Numbered from the stretch's first letter, positions 53,417 to 63,408 are shown. The stretch: 64,000 bases of DNA from Nostoc sp. UHCC 0302 (GCF_038096175.1 NZ_CP151099.1:1862501-1926500), one strand, 5' to 3'. Program-made: numbers and translations. The notes: generated by a model not told the origin, from the sequence alone.

Positions 53417-54260
53417 ATGGTGGAGCTACTCTTGGGACAAGAACCTGTCGCTAGAACTAGGAAGATAGTTCACGTTGATATGGATGCCTTCTCCTATCGG
53501 AGACGCTGCGCGAACAGTAGTTGCGATAAGCGTTCGCGAAGCGTCTCGAAGAGAAGCTTAAGCTTTCTCATTTGGAGACGCTAGCGCGAACGGCTATCGC
53601 TCGTTGCCCCTCCCTTATCTTCGTTCGACCAAGATTTGATGTTTCTCGAGAAGTTTCGGCTCAAATCCACTCCATATTCCAATACGGTTCAGTTAAGGGC
53701 TACTCGTACAAAATTTTGGGTTTTCGAGACGCGATAAATCGCCGTCTCTACGAGTGTTTTGGTTTTATCTGAACCGTATTTCTCCATATTCAAACGTTAT
53801 ACCGATGTAGTTGAAGGAGTAGCACTCGATGAAACATACTTGGATGTTACTGAGAATAGGCAAAACATCCAAGTATGCTTCTACCATTGCAAGACACATC
53901 AAAACTGCAATTTTCCAAGAAACGAAGTTGACAGCAACTGCGGGTGTTTCGATTAACAAGTTCCTAGCAAAGATGGCATCAGGTCAAAATAAACCCAACG
54001 GACTAACGGTGATTTTACCGGAGGACGCAATCGCCTTTATAGAGCAACAAAGAATTGAAAAGTTTTACGGGATTGGCGAGGTGACGGTGGCTTTGATGCA
54101 TTCACTGGGGATTCATACTGGGGCTGAATCGAAAGAGCGATCGCTCTTGGAGTTAACACACTACTTTGGTAAAGCTGGTCATTATTGCTCGTGCCATCGG
54201 TGCAGAGTAATTTCAACACCACAAAATTCTAGTGTCCGATATACCCTTGATCAATCATAG
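53417..54260 (+). pseudogene. dinB: Broken DNA polymerase IV (dinB) gene
   Basis: Fragments in order but in different frames: EPVARTRKIVHVDMDAF (start of PolIV), CPSLIFVRPRFDVSREVSAQ, then YTDVVEGVALDETYLDVTEN, and after a frameshift TATAGVSINKFLAKMASGQN with IEKFYGIGEVT and ELTHYFGKAGHYC. About 45 residues after MDAF are lost and replaced by GAGACGC-type repeats; a 100-base MITE splits the palm region; the C-terminal half is absent. Catalytic DE (LDET) remains but no full product can be made. Confidence 0.9.
53681..53780. mobile_element. 100-base MITE inserted in dinB
   Basis: AATACGGTTCAG at 53681-53692 is the exact inverse of 53769-53780. The flanks carry the direct repeat CTCCATATTC (53670-53679 and 53782-53791), a target-site duplication, leaving one extra base on each side. 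Removing the insert restores the dinB reading ..IHSIFKRYTDVVE. The interior contains a GAGACGCGAT..CGTCTC palindrome. Confidence 0.9.
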
Positions 54261-54300
54261 TAAAAAGCGGGTACAACTGTGGTGTATCCCGCTTTTTACT
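54259..54300. terminator. Strong bidirectional terminator
   Basis: AGTAAAAAGCGGG and CCCGCTTTTTACT pair perfectly over a 16-base loop; A and T runs in the stem provide tails in both directions. Confidence 0.85.
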
Positions 54301-54464
54301 ATATAGACTTAGACAAAAATCAGTCAGAAAAAACACTCAAATATATATACACAGAGACTTTGACATCGTTTTACCTAATTTCTTGATATATGTACAGTGA
54401 GTTTTTATTTGTCACAGTGCCAAATTAATTTCATCGAGGGTGTGAAGCTTGAACTCAAAGGGCG

Positions 54465-54881
54465 TTAATGCCAAACTTTTGCCTGACACATATTGAACGC
54501 CTTCACTACCTTAGCCTTGGGAGAATAAGCAGCGATCGCTTCTGATAGTGATACTCCATCATAAGTTTTCGTTAAGTAATCAACATTAGAGGGGTCAACA
54601 GGATTGTTTATGTCTAATAGAATCTTGTTTGCAAAAGCTTCACTTCCTCCAGCTGCTTCCATAGCTTCAAATACTGCTTAGTGAGGAGTCGCTAGAACAA
54701 TGACTTCACCAAACTCTGCTGCCTCTACAAGGGAACCAGCTTTTGTCCCCTGAGTCAGCCTACTTGCCAAACTCTGTGCTTTGCTAGAATCTCAACCTGC
54801 AATAAATAGCTCGTGTTTTCCTACCCAATGTGAACTTAAAGACTCTGCCATGCTGCCATAACCGATAAAGCTGACCTTCAT
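54465..54881 (-). pseudogene. NADP oxidoreductase (F420-dependent type) pseudogene
   Basis: One frame reads MKVSFIGYGSMAESLSSHWVG, then HELFIAG, a TGA, DSSKAQSLASRLTQGTKAGS, EVIVLATPH, a TAA, and AVFEAMEAAGGSEAFANKIL with DINNPVD and KAFNMCQAKVWH. The Rossmann GxGxMA/GS start and the LDINNP block match the NADP oxidoreductase coenzyme F420-dependent family. Two stop codons and a missing C-terminal third make it non-functional. Confidence 0.88.
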
Positions 54882-54938
54882 TGCTATTTCTCCCTAATAC
54901 AGTTCAATGGAAATCAAAGCACTATTTTTCATCTAGAT

Positions 54939-55685
54939 TTACCACTGTAATTGTATGGGGCCGCCAAACTGACGCATCTCTGCAAAAAACTTTCCTTGCG
55001 CTCCTCCATCTGGAAGTGTTGCTAAATAAACAGCAGTTTCGGCTCCTTGGTCTGCTGTAAACGGCGCATTCTCTCCTCCCATGTCAGTTTTCATCCAACC
55101 TGGAGAATAAGCATTAACGAGAATATTACTACCAAGGAGTTCCTTTGCCAGAAGTACAGTTAGCCCGTTCACCCCTAGTTTGGATAGTCGATAGGAAGGT
55201 GCTATTGGGTAGTAATCATTATTAATTGCAGCCAGAGATGCCATTTCGGTTGAGACATTGACGATGCGACCGTAGTTGTGAACATTCATCAATGGAATTA
55301 ATGCTTGAGAAATTCTCAGGAGCGCTAGAACATTGGTGTCAAATGTAGAGCGCATCGTTTCTAGTTGAACTGTCAATAAACTAGATTCCTCTGGCTTGGT
55401 TGTAGGATTGATGCCGGCATTGTTCACCAAAATATCTACCCTGCCGTAGGTTTCTCTTAGCCATTGAACAAACTGTGCCACATTCAAATCACTCGTAACG
55501 TCCAGTGTGTGATAGTTCACATCAAGTCCTTCACTAGATAATTGCTCTTTAACAGCAAGACCATCTGTTTGGTTACGACTCGCTAGAACAACATGGATGC
55601 CAATTTGGGACAATTTACGAGCTATGGCATATCCTAACCCGCGATTGCTACCTGTTACTACAGCAATCTTTTTCTGGTTTATCAT
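54939..55685 (-). CDS. Short-chain dehydrogenase/reductase
   Basis: 248 residues, classical SDR: cofactor motif VVTGSNRGLGYAIARKL (TGxxxGxG), NNAGINP, catalytic Ser in NVSTEMASL, Tyr and Lys in YRLSKLGVN (YxxxK reads YRLSK). The NADP-preferring ASRNQ follows strand two. It is divergent from a LysR regulator 84 bases away, which probably controls it. The substrate is unknown; carbonyl reductase-like. Confidence 0.9.
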   Translation of the reverse strand: MINQKKIAVVTGSNRGLGYAIARKLSQIGIHVVLASRNQTDGLAVKEQLSSEGLDVNYHTLDVTSDLNVAQFVQWLRETYGRVDILVNNAGINPTTKPEESSLLTVQLETMRSTFDTNVLALLRISQALIPLMNVHNYGRIVNVSTEMASLAAINNDYYPIAPSYRLSKLGVNGLTVLLAKELLGSNILVNAYSPGWMKTDMGGENAPFTADQGAETAVYLATLPDGGAQGKFFAEMRQFGGPIQLQW

Positions 55686-55769
55686 TTTAATAACTTTTCA
55701 CAACTTTCAGTTTCACTTTACTGAAATGTTCTAAATTAATCAAATTGATTGAAATAATATATTTAATCG

Positions 55770-56681
55770 ATGGGATTAATAGATTTGTCTGCCATTGATC
55801 TGAACCTTCTGGTCGCCTTTGAAGCACTTTTTGAAGAAAGGAGTGTAACAGCAGCAGCAACACGATTGTATTTAGGGCAACCGGCTATGAGTGCAGCACT
55901 TGCAAGGTTACGCATACTATTCCAAGATGAATTATTTATCCGAATTGGCAGACAAATGCAACCCACAGCAAAAGCTCTGGAAGTTGCCCAAGGTATAAAA
56001 GCTGCTTTACAACAAATTCGGCAGACATTGGAAGCCAGCCAAACATTTGACTCTACTACTTCTAAAAGTACTTTTACAATTGGCAGTTCAGATTACACTA
56101 GCTTTGTTGTCATGCCCAAGCTTCTAGAAGTTTGTCGTCGAATTGCACCAAGCATTAATTTTCGATTAATTGGTTTTGCAAAAGACTTTGTGGGAGAATT
56201 ATTAGAGCGACGAGAGATTGATCTAGCCTTGGGTGTTTTCCAAGACCCACCCAGGCAAACAATGCAAATGCCATTATTTCCAGAACACTTTGTAGGCATC
56301 TGTCGTCTTGGACATCCCATTCTCTCCCAAGACGTTATTACACCAGAATTTTTCGCTAGTTTTCTTCATGCTCTTTTCACTCTCAGACAAGATGAAGTTG
56401 GTGAAATCGATAAAGCACTTGCCCAATGCCACCTCCAGCGCCGAATTGTTTTGACGACTCCTCACTTACTTGTGCTACCAGCAATCATTTCATCAACTGA
56501 CTTGGTTGCTGCTGTTCCATCACGATTAGTAACACCATTGGCATATCAAGGTGCATTAGAAATTTTTGAACTTCCTGTACAAACTCAACCGTGGATGATT
56601 TCAATGCTGTGGAGCAAACTTATACAGCAGGATCAGGCAAATTCTTGGTTACGACAGATGCTAATAAGCGTTTGTGAGTAA
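55770..56681 (+). CDS. LysR-type transcriptional regulator
   Basis: 303 residues. N-terminal winged helix (LSAIDLNLLVAFEALFEERS, VTAAATRLYLGQPAMSAALA, RLRILFQDELFIRIGRQMQPT) and a periplasmic-binding-like effector domain from about residue 95. NodD/DSBA-like group judged by the DLNLLVAF start. It faces the SDR gene, whose promoter it likely shares. Confidence 0.9.
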   Translation: MGLIDLSAIDLNLLVAFEALFEERSVTAAATRLYLGQPAMSAALARLRILFQDELFIRIGRQMQPTAKALEVAQGIKAALQQIRQTLEASQTFDSTTSKSTFTIGSSDYTSFVVMPKLLEVCRRIAPSINFRLIGFAKDFVGELLERREIDLALGVFQDPPRQTMQMPLFPEHFVGICRLGHPILSQDVITPEFFASFLHALFTLRQDEVGEIDKALAQCHLQRRIVLTTPHLLVLPAIISSTDLVAAVPSRLVTPLAYQGALEIFELPVQTQPWMISMLWSKLIQQDQANSWLRQMLISVCE

Positions 56682-57078
56682 ATTTAACACACAACAGAAG
56701 TGTTTTAACATTAATTACATAACCCTAAAGCTGATAATTTTCCTAATAAAGAATTATTAACTGAGTAGGGCATTGGTGCAGCGATCGCCATCTGTAACAT
56801 CGGCAATTCCACACTCGCGTTCCCCCTGCCGTTGCCCTATGCTGTCTTTATAAGATAAGAGCGAGGTTACAGTACAGTTTTGCAGTGATTGGATTGCTTA
56901 TTTTGAGGATATAAAAATTGGGTTAATTGCAGTGTCGGCAGATTATCCTCCTACCGATGCAGTTAAGTACTCGCGTTTTTCTTTTGTGCAACAAGAGCCG
57001 ACACCTAATCGTAATGACTTCAATTGAAAAAAGGGCAAGGCATGAGGAACTTCCCAATGGTGCAAGCACCAAAATGAA
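56682..57078. other. Spacer with a possible gene fragment
   Basis: About 400 bases. A start-less frame at 56854-57027 reads EVTVQFCSDWIAYFEDIKIG, then LIAVSADYPPTDAVKYSRFS and FVQQEPTPNRNDFN before a stop. The shape is coding-like and recalls the last strands of a DUF1349-type lectin fold, but this is weak. Upstream is a HIP1-bearing repeat region. Confidence 0.3.
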
Positions 57079-57873
57079 TTACTTATACAGGAAAGATAAG
57101 GGATTGCTCATATTTTCCGCAAAACCCAGAATACCGCGATCGCGATTTTCATAAATTAATTGACCTTGAGAATCAAATAGAAAAGTTCCCCCGCGTTGTG
57201 TCAAATAAGATGAGTCCGGTACATAAATATTCCAGTTGCTTAAAACTTCGGTCATGTTTCGCAGACGCAGAGTTGCTAGTTCAAATGGACGCTGAAAGCC
57301 TTTTCCTCCAGCCGCTTTGAAAAACACACCTTTGATTGGTGGTAATGGCGTACCCCTCACAACTTCCTCATCAGCAATCAATTGCGGTGCTTTTTTATCA
57401 CCTTTATAACCCCTAAAAACTTCCTTCAGCGTTCCAGGGCTACCAATCCCTGCACACATAAGCATTAAATTCAGCCAAGCTTTTTGTGATGTTGATAACA
57501 TGGGGAATTGTATAGACAAACCGCGATAAAGCCCTAAAAGCTCGTGAATTTGAGCTTTTGCGTCTATAAACAGCCATTCTTGAGGAAACGCAGTATATTC
57601 GCAAAACTTGATTCCAGAATTGCGATTTCCAATTCCAATAGCACGAATTGTGATTCCTCTGGCTTCGATCTCTTCTTTTTCTCTTCGCAGCCACCAAGCG
57701 TATTCCAGATTATCAAAATCTCCTAACTGCGACCAAATAAGTACGAGCAACTTTGAAGTATGGGTGCAACCATCTAAAACAGGTTTAATCTCTGCATCAC
57801 TAACTCGCAAGAGTTGAGTTTGACTCAAAATCGAGTAAATATCTGGAGAATTGGCGGGTGTTTGAGTATTCAT
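57079..57873 (-). CDS. AhpC/TSA-superfamily peroxiredoxin-like protein
   Basis: 264 residues from MNTQTPANSPDIYSILSQTQ; an upstream extension of the frame is unlikely. Thioredoxin-like fold elements: KLLVLIWSQLGDFDNLEYAW, GITIRAIGIGNRNSGIKFCEY, WLFIDAKAQIHELLGL, TFLFDSQGQLIYENRDRGILGF. The usual peroxidatic CxxC/TxxC site is replaced by IWSQLGD, so peroxidase activity is doubtful. It fits the cyanobacterial group annotated as PRX-like AhpC/TSA proteins. Stands alone. Confidence 0.75.
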   Translation of the reverse strand: MNTQTPANSPDIYSILSQTQLLRVSDAEIKPVLDGCTHTSKLLVLIWSQLGDFDNLEYAWWLRREKEEIEARGITIRAIGIGNRNSGIKFCEYTAFPQEWLFIDAKAQIHELLGLYRGLSIQFPMLSTSQKAWLNLMLMCAGIGSPGTLKEVFRGYKGDKKAPQLIADEEVVRGTPLPPIKGVFFKAAGGKGFQRPFELATLRLRNMTEVLSNWNIYVPDSSYLTQRGGTFLFDSQGQLIYENRDRGILGFAENMSNPLSFLYK

Positions 57874-58847
57874 GTACGTGAAGGCAACAGTCTTTAAATA
57901 AAATTTTAGATGGATTCGAACAACCCTGACATATCTAATACTCGTTCTGACCAAGCATTAGCTTGCTCGGACATATTTCTGCGTCCGCTACCATCAGACC
58001 AAATACTATCGAAAGTTAATTTCCATTGCGGCGATCACCCCTCAAGGAACTGTAGAAGACTGCCACCTTGGAAGTTAAGTAAGCTAAACCAAGGCGTTGT
58101 GTTTCCCTTTGTATTAACCCTAATAAACCTTTGACGGCAGCACAGGAGTTATAGAAGACAATCCGTGGATGTTTAAGTGGTTTCTCCGACACACTACCTT
58201 TAATTTTGCCACTCTTCAAATGTACGGTGCTTTTTCAGAAATCAAATACTAGTTCTATATTTCAGAATAAATACGGATAAGTATATAAGCAAAAAGTTTT
58301 CTCCGCATTTACCCAACAGTCTTAGATTTATATCCATCTCCTTAACTCATACACATAGCCATCTAGAGAAGCTACTTTGCAAAATTCAGATTTTATTAAG
58401 GATTTACATACTTTTATTTGACTTCATGAAATTTGTAAATTAGTAACTGATTAGCCCAAAATAAGTTTTCTTAAAAAATCAGTAATATTCCTCTTTGAAA
58501 AACAAGGTATAGAGATTTAAATTGTTAATGGTTGTGCTGGCTTAGTTCTTAAAGAAACCTAGATGATTCCAGGTGCATATTTGTGTAATCTCTAATTCTC
58601 TTTACTAAGTTGCATTTAAATATGAAGCGGACGGCAGGCGAAATACCTGCCATTACAGACTCATAGGTAACTTAATTTTTTCAAAATCTTAACGCAACTT
58701 ACAATTCAAAGTAAAACTATTTTTTAATCTATGTTTTTTTTGAACTGCAAGTATTTATTTGAGAAAAATAACTGTTTCATTTTTAACTAGTAACCAAAGC
58801 TAATTTCACAACCTGTAGATATCTTTTAACCTATTTTAAAAGTCACT
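57874..58847. other. Gene-free region
   Basis: About 970 bases. Short frames on both strands near 57910-58220 have no ribosome site or recognisable motif; the rest is AT-rich. A GC-rich island AAGCGGACGGCAGGCG..CCTGCC (about 58624-58652) forms a small hairpin. No gene is supported. Confidence 0.45.
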
Positions 58848-59159
58848 ATGCAGCAAAATATTTTTAATTTGCTAGTTATTATCTTGGGAGCAAGTTCTGC
58901 TTTCATTATTACTCCATGTCAAGCTCAAACTCCTGGAGAATCTAATCGCGAAGCTACCAATAATCTTAGTTCTATATCTTTAGATCAACCTCCTGCCAGA
59001 GAATTGAGTAATCTTGCTACTTCTAGTTCTACTAGCAAGTCATCTATTGTTGAAGCTAATAATTCCTCTGCTTCTAACGCCAGCATAACTGCAACTAAAC
59101 CTAAGCCGCGTATTCCTATATTTAGTAGAGTTTTTCCTGCACCTTCAATGCAGCAGTAA
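58848..59159 (+). CDS. Small secreted Ser/Thr-rich hypothetical protein
   Basis: 103 residues. A signal peptide is clear (MQQNIFNLLVIILGASSAFI, then cleavage near CQAQ). The mature part is disordered and Ser/Asn/Thr-rich (TSSSTSKSSIVEANNSSASN) and ends in a basic, proline-rich segment (KPKPRIPIFSRVFPAPS). No family recognised; probably exported to the periplasm or outside. Confidence 0.6.
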   Translation: MQQNIFNLLVIILGASSAFIITPCQAQTPGESNREATNNLSSISLDQPPARELSNLATSSSTSKSSIVEANNSSASNASITATKPKPRIPIFSRVFPAPSMQQ

Positions 59160-59235
59160 TTAGCTGCTACACATTTAGTTTAGCTATTTGAACTGATTAG
59201 AGAATAGATTAGTACAATTCAGTTTGGCATTACTA

Positions 59236-60465
59236 CTATCCATTACTATCTCCAGTCAGACAAACTTGCTCATAATGTTTAGCAGCGATATCCCAGGTAA
59301 AATATCTTTCTATCAGCTGTCTCCCATTGCGTGATAATTCAAGTCTAATCTGTGGATTATCAAATAGTTGACTAATAGCAGTAACATACTCTGCTGGCTC
59401 ATTTGCTCGTAACGCCCGTAGTGTACCATCAGCATCATCTACAGCTAGTCCTTCTAAGCCGCGATCGCTTGCCACTACGGGTATACCTGCTGCCATTGCC
59501 TCTAAAGTTTTATTTTTAATACCAAAGCCAGTCCGCATAGGTACAACGCAGATGGTTGCTTTGTGTAAATATTCTACCATCGAAGCCACACGCCCAGTTA
59601 CATTAATTCCCGGTTTTTCTTTGAGTGCTAGAACTTCTGCTACAGGACGAGAACCGACAATATCAAAAGTTGTATCAGGATAATATTTTTGGATTTCTGG
59701 CAATACTTGATTGCTAAAAAAGCAGACAGCATCAATGTTTGCCAAATTATCCATTGCGCCAATAAAAATTAAGCGATGTCCACCTGGATCATTGGTACGG
59801 TTGGAGAAAGAAACTAAATCTACGCCGTTGGGAATAACTGTAATTTCACTATTGGGATTGAATTCTTGCAGTTGAATTTTATCCTCTTCTGTTGTTACTA
59901 CAATTGCTGAAAATTTAGAACAGTAGTTTTGCTCATAACGACGCAAAAGCGGTAAACTAATTTTGTCTCTAAGTGTATTTTCAGAAATGCCTGTTGCTAG
60001 TTGATTACGACAAGTACCATAAACAGAACTATGAACATTGACTATAGTTTTTAGCTGCTTCTGGAAATCAGGGCGTACATAAATTTCATTAACGCTGTGT
60101 TCGCAGGTAATTACATCACATTTCCCTGACTCCACAAAATTGTCAATCCATAGTTGCATCTCGGCTGAATAACGGTTGAGTACGCTAGGGGGTGTTCCTT
60201 GTTGTACAAATGTGCCAAAGCGTTGTATTTTTTTAAGTATTTTTGAGGTGGGTTCAGAGTCTTGGGGACGATTGAAAACGATCAGATAATCCACAAAATC
60301 GCGTAATTCTGCTAATTCTGCATCTGTCACATCGCCTTCGCGTTGAGTCACAAGGGTAATAGTATGACGTTGGCTCAAGTGCTTCAGTAAATTAAATGTC
60401 CTCACCTGAGTTCCCCCCCGCGTTGGTGGATAGGGAAAGGTAGAAGATAGCATTAATATGTTCAT
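59236..60465 (-). CDS. GT4-family glycosyltransferase
   Basis: 409 residues, GT-B fold of the GT4 type with the opening MNILMLSSTFPYPPTRGGTQ (acceptor-side glycine loop), VTTEEDKIQLQEF, VIPNGVDLVSFS, HRLIFIGAMDNLANIDAVCF, and the donor block PMRTGFGIKNKTLEAMAAGIPVV. This subgroup occurs in exopolysaccharide and cell-envelope clusters. A GT2 gene lies 0.7 kb away, divergently. Confidence 0.88.
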   Translation of the reverse strand: MNILMLSSTFPYPPTRGGTQVRTFNLLKHLSQRHTITLVTQREGDVTDAELAELRDFVDYLIVFNRPQDSEPTSKILKKIQRFGTFVQQGTPPSVLNRYSAEMQLWIDNFVESGKCDVITCEHSVNEIYVRPDFQKQLKTIVNVHSSVYGTCRNQLATGISENTLRDKISLPLLRRYEQNYCSKFSAIVVTTEEDKIQLQEFNPNSEITVIPNGVDLVSFSNRTNDPGGHRLIFIGAMDNLANIDAVCFFSNQVLPEIQKYYPDTTFDIVGSRPVAEVLALKEKPGINVTGRVASMVEYLHKATICVVPMRTGFGIKNKTLEAMAAGIPVVASDRGLEGLAVDDADGTLRALRANEPAEYVTAISQLFDNPQIRLELSRNGRQLIERYFTWDIAAKHYEQVCLTGDSNG

Positions 60466-60700
60466 ACAAGTGATTATTCGTAAAACAAAGGTGATATATA
60501 TACCATGACCTCATTACCAGCAGGATGTCATCACAAATATCCCTTATATATTTTTTGGAAAATTCTTATAAATTAAAGCAAATAAAAAGCTAGCTGATAT
60601 TTCACTAATAGCAATGGTAAATTCACTGTATAGCTCCAAATAAAAGGCTTCAGGATTTGGTAAGCGTAGACTTGGGCGCTGGGGAGGTCGCACTCTTAGA

Positions 60701-60881
60701 GGATGTTTGAAAAGTATTTTTGGTAACATCAAAGCCTCCCAAACCTAACCCCCCTAGCCCCCCTTCCCTACGTTCGCGTAGCGGCACGAAGTGCGGGAAT
60801 GGGGATTTTAAAGCCTCTCCCCGAAACGGAGAGAGGCTTGGAGAGCGGTTTATAGTATACTTTGCGACTTTTCAAACAATC
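60701..60881. mobile_element. 181-base MITE-like element with 7-base target duplication
   Basis: Ends GGATGTTTGAAAAGT and ACTTTTCAAACAATC are inverted with two mismatches, flanked on both sides by TCTTAGA (60694-60700 and 60882-60888). The interior holds CCTCTCCCCGAAACGGAGAGAGG-type hairpins (62% C or G) and GTTCGCGTAGCGGCACGAAG. No gene. The rest of the 60466-61197 gap is AT-rich and empty. Confidence 0.8.
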
Positions 60882-61197
60882 TCTTAGACGCCACTTGCTT
60901 CAAGCCGCTGTCTATTGCGTAAGGGCTTTTCCTGACCCATAGTTCTCCCAAATATTGAAAATCTGGTTAATAGATAGGGCATAGTGGTAGTTTCAAAATT
61001 GAAAGGTGGTGTTTATATAATGAATTTTTTGGGAACAATAGCTGATGCAGGTAAAAAAGATTTATGCTAAAGGACTCTTTCGGTATTTATACGTTTGCTA
61101 ATGATGTGGTCTATGACCAACTAGTAGCTTTGCTAAACATTAATAATATAAATCTAGTTAGTAATTAATACAAATATAAATTTTTATTTATAAGAAT

Positions 61198-62145
61198 ATG
61201 CCCAAAATTACTGTTTGTATTCCTACTTTTAATCGTGTCAATCTCCTGCCCTATGCCATCGAAAGTGTACTCAACCAGTCTGAGCAGGACTTAGAATTAA
61301 TTGTATGTGATGACGGTTCTAGCGATGGGACACCTGAGTTGATGTCACGGTACACAGATAGCCGGATTAAATATATCCGTCATCCGCAAAATATTGGTAA
61401 AAGCAATAATATGCGCTCTGGTTTTGATGCTGCCAGCGGTAAATATTTTATTAAATTTGATGATGATGATAGGTTGACAACTGATTTTTTAGCACGTACT
61501 GCTGCAATTCTGGAACAAGATTTTAGTGTTGATTTTGTTGGCACAGACCACTGGATAATAGATATAAATAATGTCCGCGATGAGGCTAAAACTAAAGAAA
61601 ACTCTCAACGCTGGGGTCGGAAAAATTTAATGCCGGGTGTTGTGGATAACTTGCTAGAGGTTGTGTTTATTCACCAAAGCTTTCAAATTGGAGCAACGTT
61701 ATTTCGTCGTCAAACTTTACAAGAATTAGGATTTATGCTGCCCAATCTGCAAAATTGTGAGGATAATGATTTATTTGTACGGTTGGCTTTAGCTGGAAAA
61801 AAAGGCTATTACTTACCAGAATTATTGATGGAATATCGCTCTCATGCAGAACAGCAAGGTATTAATCGAGCGATTCCTTATTTATTTGATAAAATCAAAT
61901 ATTTAGAAAGTTATAAGTTTGATTTAGAGAAACTAGAAGCTATCAGACGAAATCGCCTTGCAGAAGCGCAACTATTATTAGGTTTACGTTTAATTGAAAA
62001 AGGTGAAACGCAAAAAGGTAGAGAGCTAGTTTTGGCAGGAAAATCTATTTCAACAGTTAAAGCGTTGACTGGTTTAGGTTTATCGTTATTACCAGTGCAG
62101 TTACGGAGTAAAGCATTTAATACATTGCGACAAGTACGTGGTTAA
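61198..62145 (+). CDS. GT2-family glycosyltransferase
   Basis: 315 residues. GT-A fold: MPKITVCIPTFNRVNLLPYA, LELIVCDDGSSDGTPELM, KYFIKFDDDDRLTTDFL (DxD-like metal site), and the acceptor-side FQIGATLFRRQTLQELGF and NCEDNDLFVRLALAGKKGY (ED). The C-terminal 70 residues are helical. Role in polysaccharide assembly is inferred from its neighbours. Confidence 0.9.
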   Translation: MPKITVCIPTFNRVNLLPYAIESVLNQSEQDLELIVCDDGSSDGTPELMSRYTDSRIKYIRHPQNIGKSNNMRSGFDAASGKYFIKFDDDDRLTTDFLARTAAILEQDFSVDFVGTDHWIIDINNVRDEAKTKENSQRWGRKNLMPGVVDNLLEVVFIHQSFQIGATLFRRQTLQELGFMLPNLQNCEDNDLFVRLALAGKKGYYLPELLMEYRSHAEQQGINRAIPYLFDKIKYLESYKFDLEKLEAIRRNRLAEAQLLLGLRLIEKGETQKGRELVLAGKSISTVKALTGLGLSLLPVQLRSKAFNTLRQVRG

Positions 62146-62230
62146 ACAATCTGTATGACCGCCAACTTACGCTCAAATGTTCATGCAGTAAGTATTTTAG
62201 TAATCCAAAAAGATGTGTGTACACGGTAGT

Positions 62231-63079
62231 TCACAAGCAACCGACAACAGGTAAGCAAACTTTGGGCTTAACCTTATTAATAACTCGATTAACAGCAGGA
62301 ACATTTGATGACGTAGGCTCAATTGCTACAGGAGAACCATCGGGATTTAGAAAAATAAAGCTATCTGAACCGGAGTTAAGCCCATTGCTTCTTACACCAT
62401 GACGATTGGTTGCTACATAATTTCCTTCTGGACTTGCGATAATTTTAATAGTTACTTGCCCCCCATTTTTAGCTGTGATTAGTCCAGCATGAACAGCTGC
62501 ACTACAAATCGAAGAACCAATGTAGTAAGTGCCGGTTCCATACACCGAACCAATACGACCATTAGGTTGGCAAACAAATTTAAAATCCTGATCTAGTCGT
62601 CCGCTCAGGTCAAGAGAACTAGCGCTAGTATTCCAGTTTATTTCTCTTGAATCCAGATTTGCCACAGGAGAACCATTAGTATTTAGAAAAATGAAGCCTT
62701 CCGAACCGGAGTTAAGTCCATTGCTTCTTACACCATGACGGTTGGTTGCTACATAATTTCCTTCTGGATTTGAGATAATTTTAATGGTTACTTGCCCCCC
62801 ATTTTTAGCTGTGATTAGTCCAGCATGAACAGCTGCACTACAAATCGAAGAACCGATGTAGTATGTATCAGTCCCATACACCGAACTAATACGACCACTA
62901 GAGGGGCAAACAAATTTAAAAGCCCGATCTATTTGTCCACTAAGTTTAAGAGAGGAAGCACTAGTATTCCAGTTTATTTGTTTTGCAGTTGGTTTTGATT
63001 GACTATGAGAAACTGTTGGCAACATCACAATCAGTAAAGTGTTAAGCATAACCAAACTAGAACGAAATACTTGCCACAT
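62231..63079 (-). CDS. Secreted protein with two tandem LCCL domains
   Basis: 282 residues. A signal peptide (MWQVFRSSLVMLNTLLIVML, cleavage near SHSQS) is followed by two nearly identical LCCL modules, about residues 35-145 and 147-258. Each has FKFVC, the core VYGT.TYYIGSSICSAAVHAG, GGQVTIKI and NRHGVRSNGLNSGS. A short tail has a Cys pair (KVCLPVVGCL). LCCL domains occur in extracellular proteins and bind lipids or surface glycans. The two modules are also very alike at DNA level, so the duplication is recent. Confidence 0.88.
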   Translation of the reverse strand: MWQVFRSSLVMLNTLLIVMLPTVSHSQSKPTAKQINWNTSASSLKLSGQIDRAFKFVCPSSGRISSVYGTDTYYIGSSICSAAVHAGLITAKNGGQVTIKIISNPEGNYVATNRHGVRSNGLNSGSEGFIFLNTNGSPVANLDSREINWNTSASSLDLSGRLDQDFKFVCQPNGRIGSVYGTGTYYIGSSICSAAVHAGLITAKNGGQVTIKIIASPEGNYVATNRHGVRSNGLNSGSDSFIFLNPDGSPVAIEPTSSNVPAVNRVINKVKPKVCLPVVGCL

Positions 63080-63408
63080 TAGATACCTCTATTTTTTCAT
63101 TATAAGAACTCTAAGAACTAGATTCTTCCAACAATAATTACATAAGCGCAAGAAAACCGAACCAAAACTTACCAGCTTTTAGCAACTAGTAATTGTTCTG
63201 ATTTTCTCAGCCATAACGTAAATTATCTGTCTTTTTAGTCCCGCAGTAATTAGCGATCGCGTATTCTTTATTCTTTTAATGTATATATAATTTTTACAAA
63301 TCAAACAGGACTGCGATAGTTCCTAAACATCTTTTGTATAAGTCTATATTTTATATTTAGGAATGGATTTACTACTTCCATTGACCTGCACTACAATAAC
63401 TTTTGCAG
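63080..63408. other. AT-rich spacer
   Basis: 329 bases between the LCCL protein and the partial epimerase, both on the minus strand. It holds one HIP1 octamer and no gene or clear hairpin. Confidence 0.4.

Noticed and set aside
57910-58219. Short overlapping ORFs on both strands, possible transposase debris
   Set aside because: No motif, inverted repeats or ribosome site support a transposase or any gene.
60544-60732. 62-codon minus-strand ORF
   Set aside because: Its start overlaps the MITE end and the rest is AT-rich; no coding signs.
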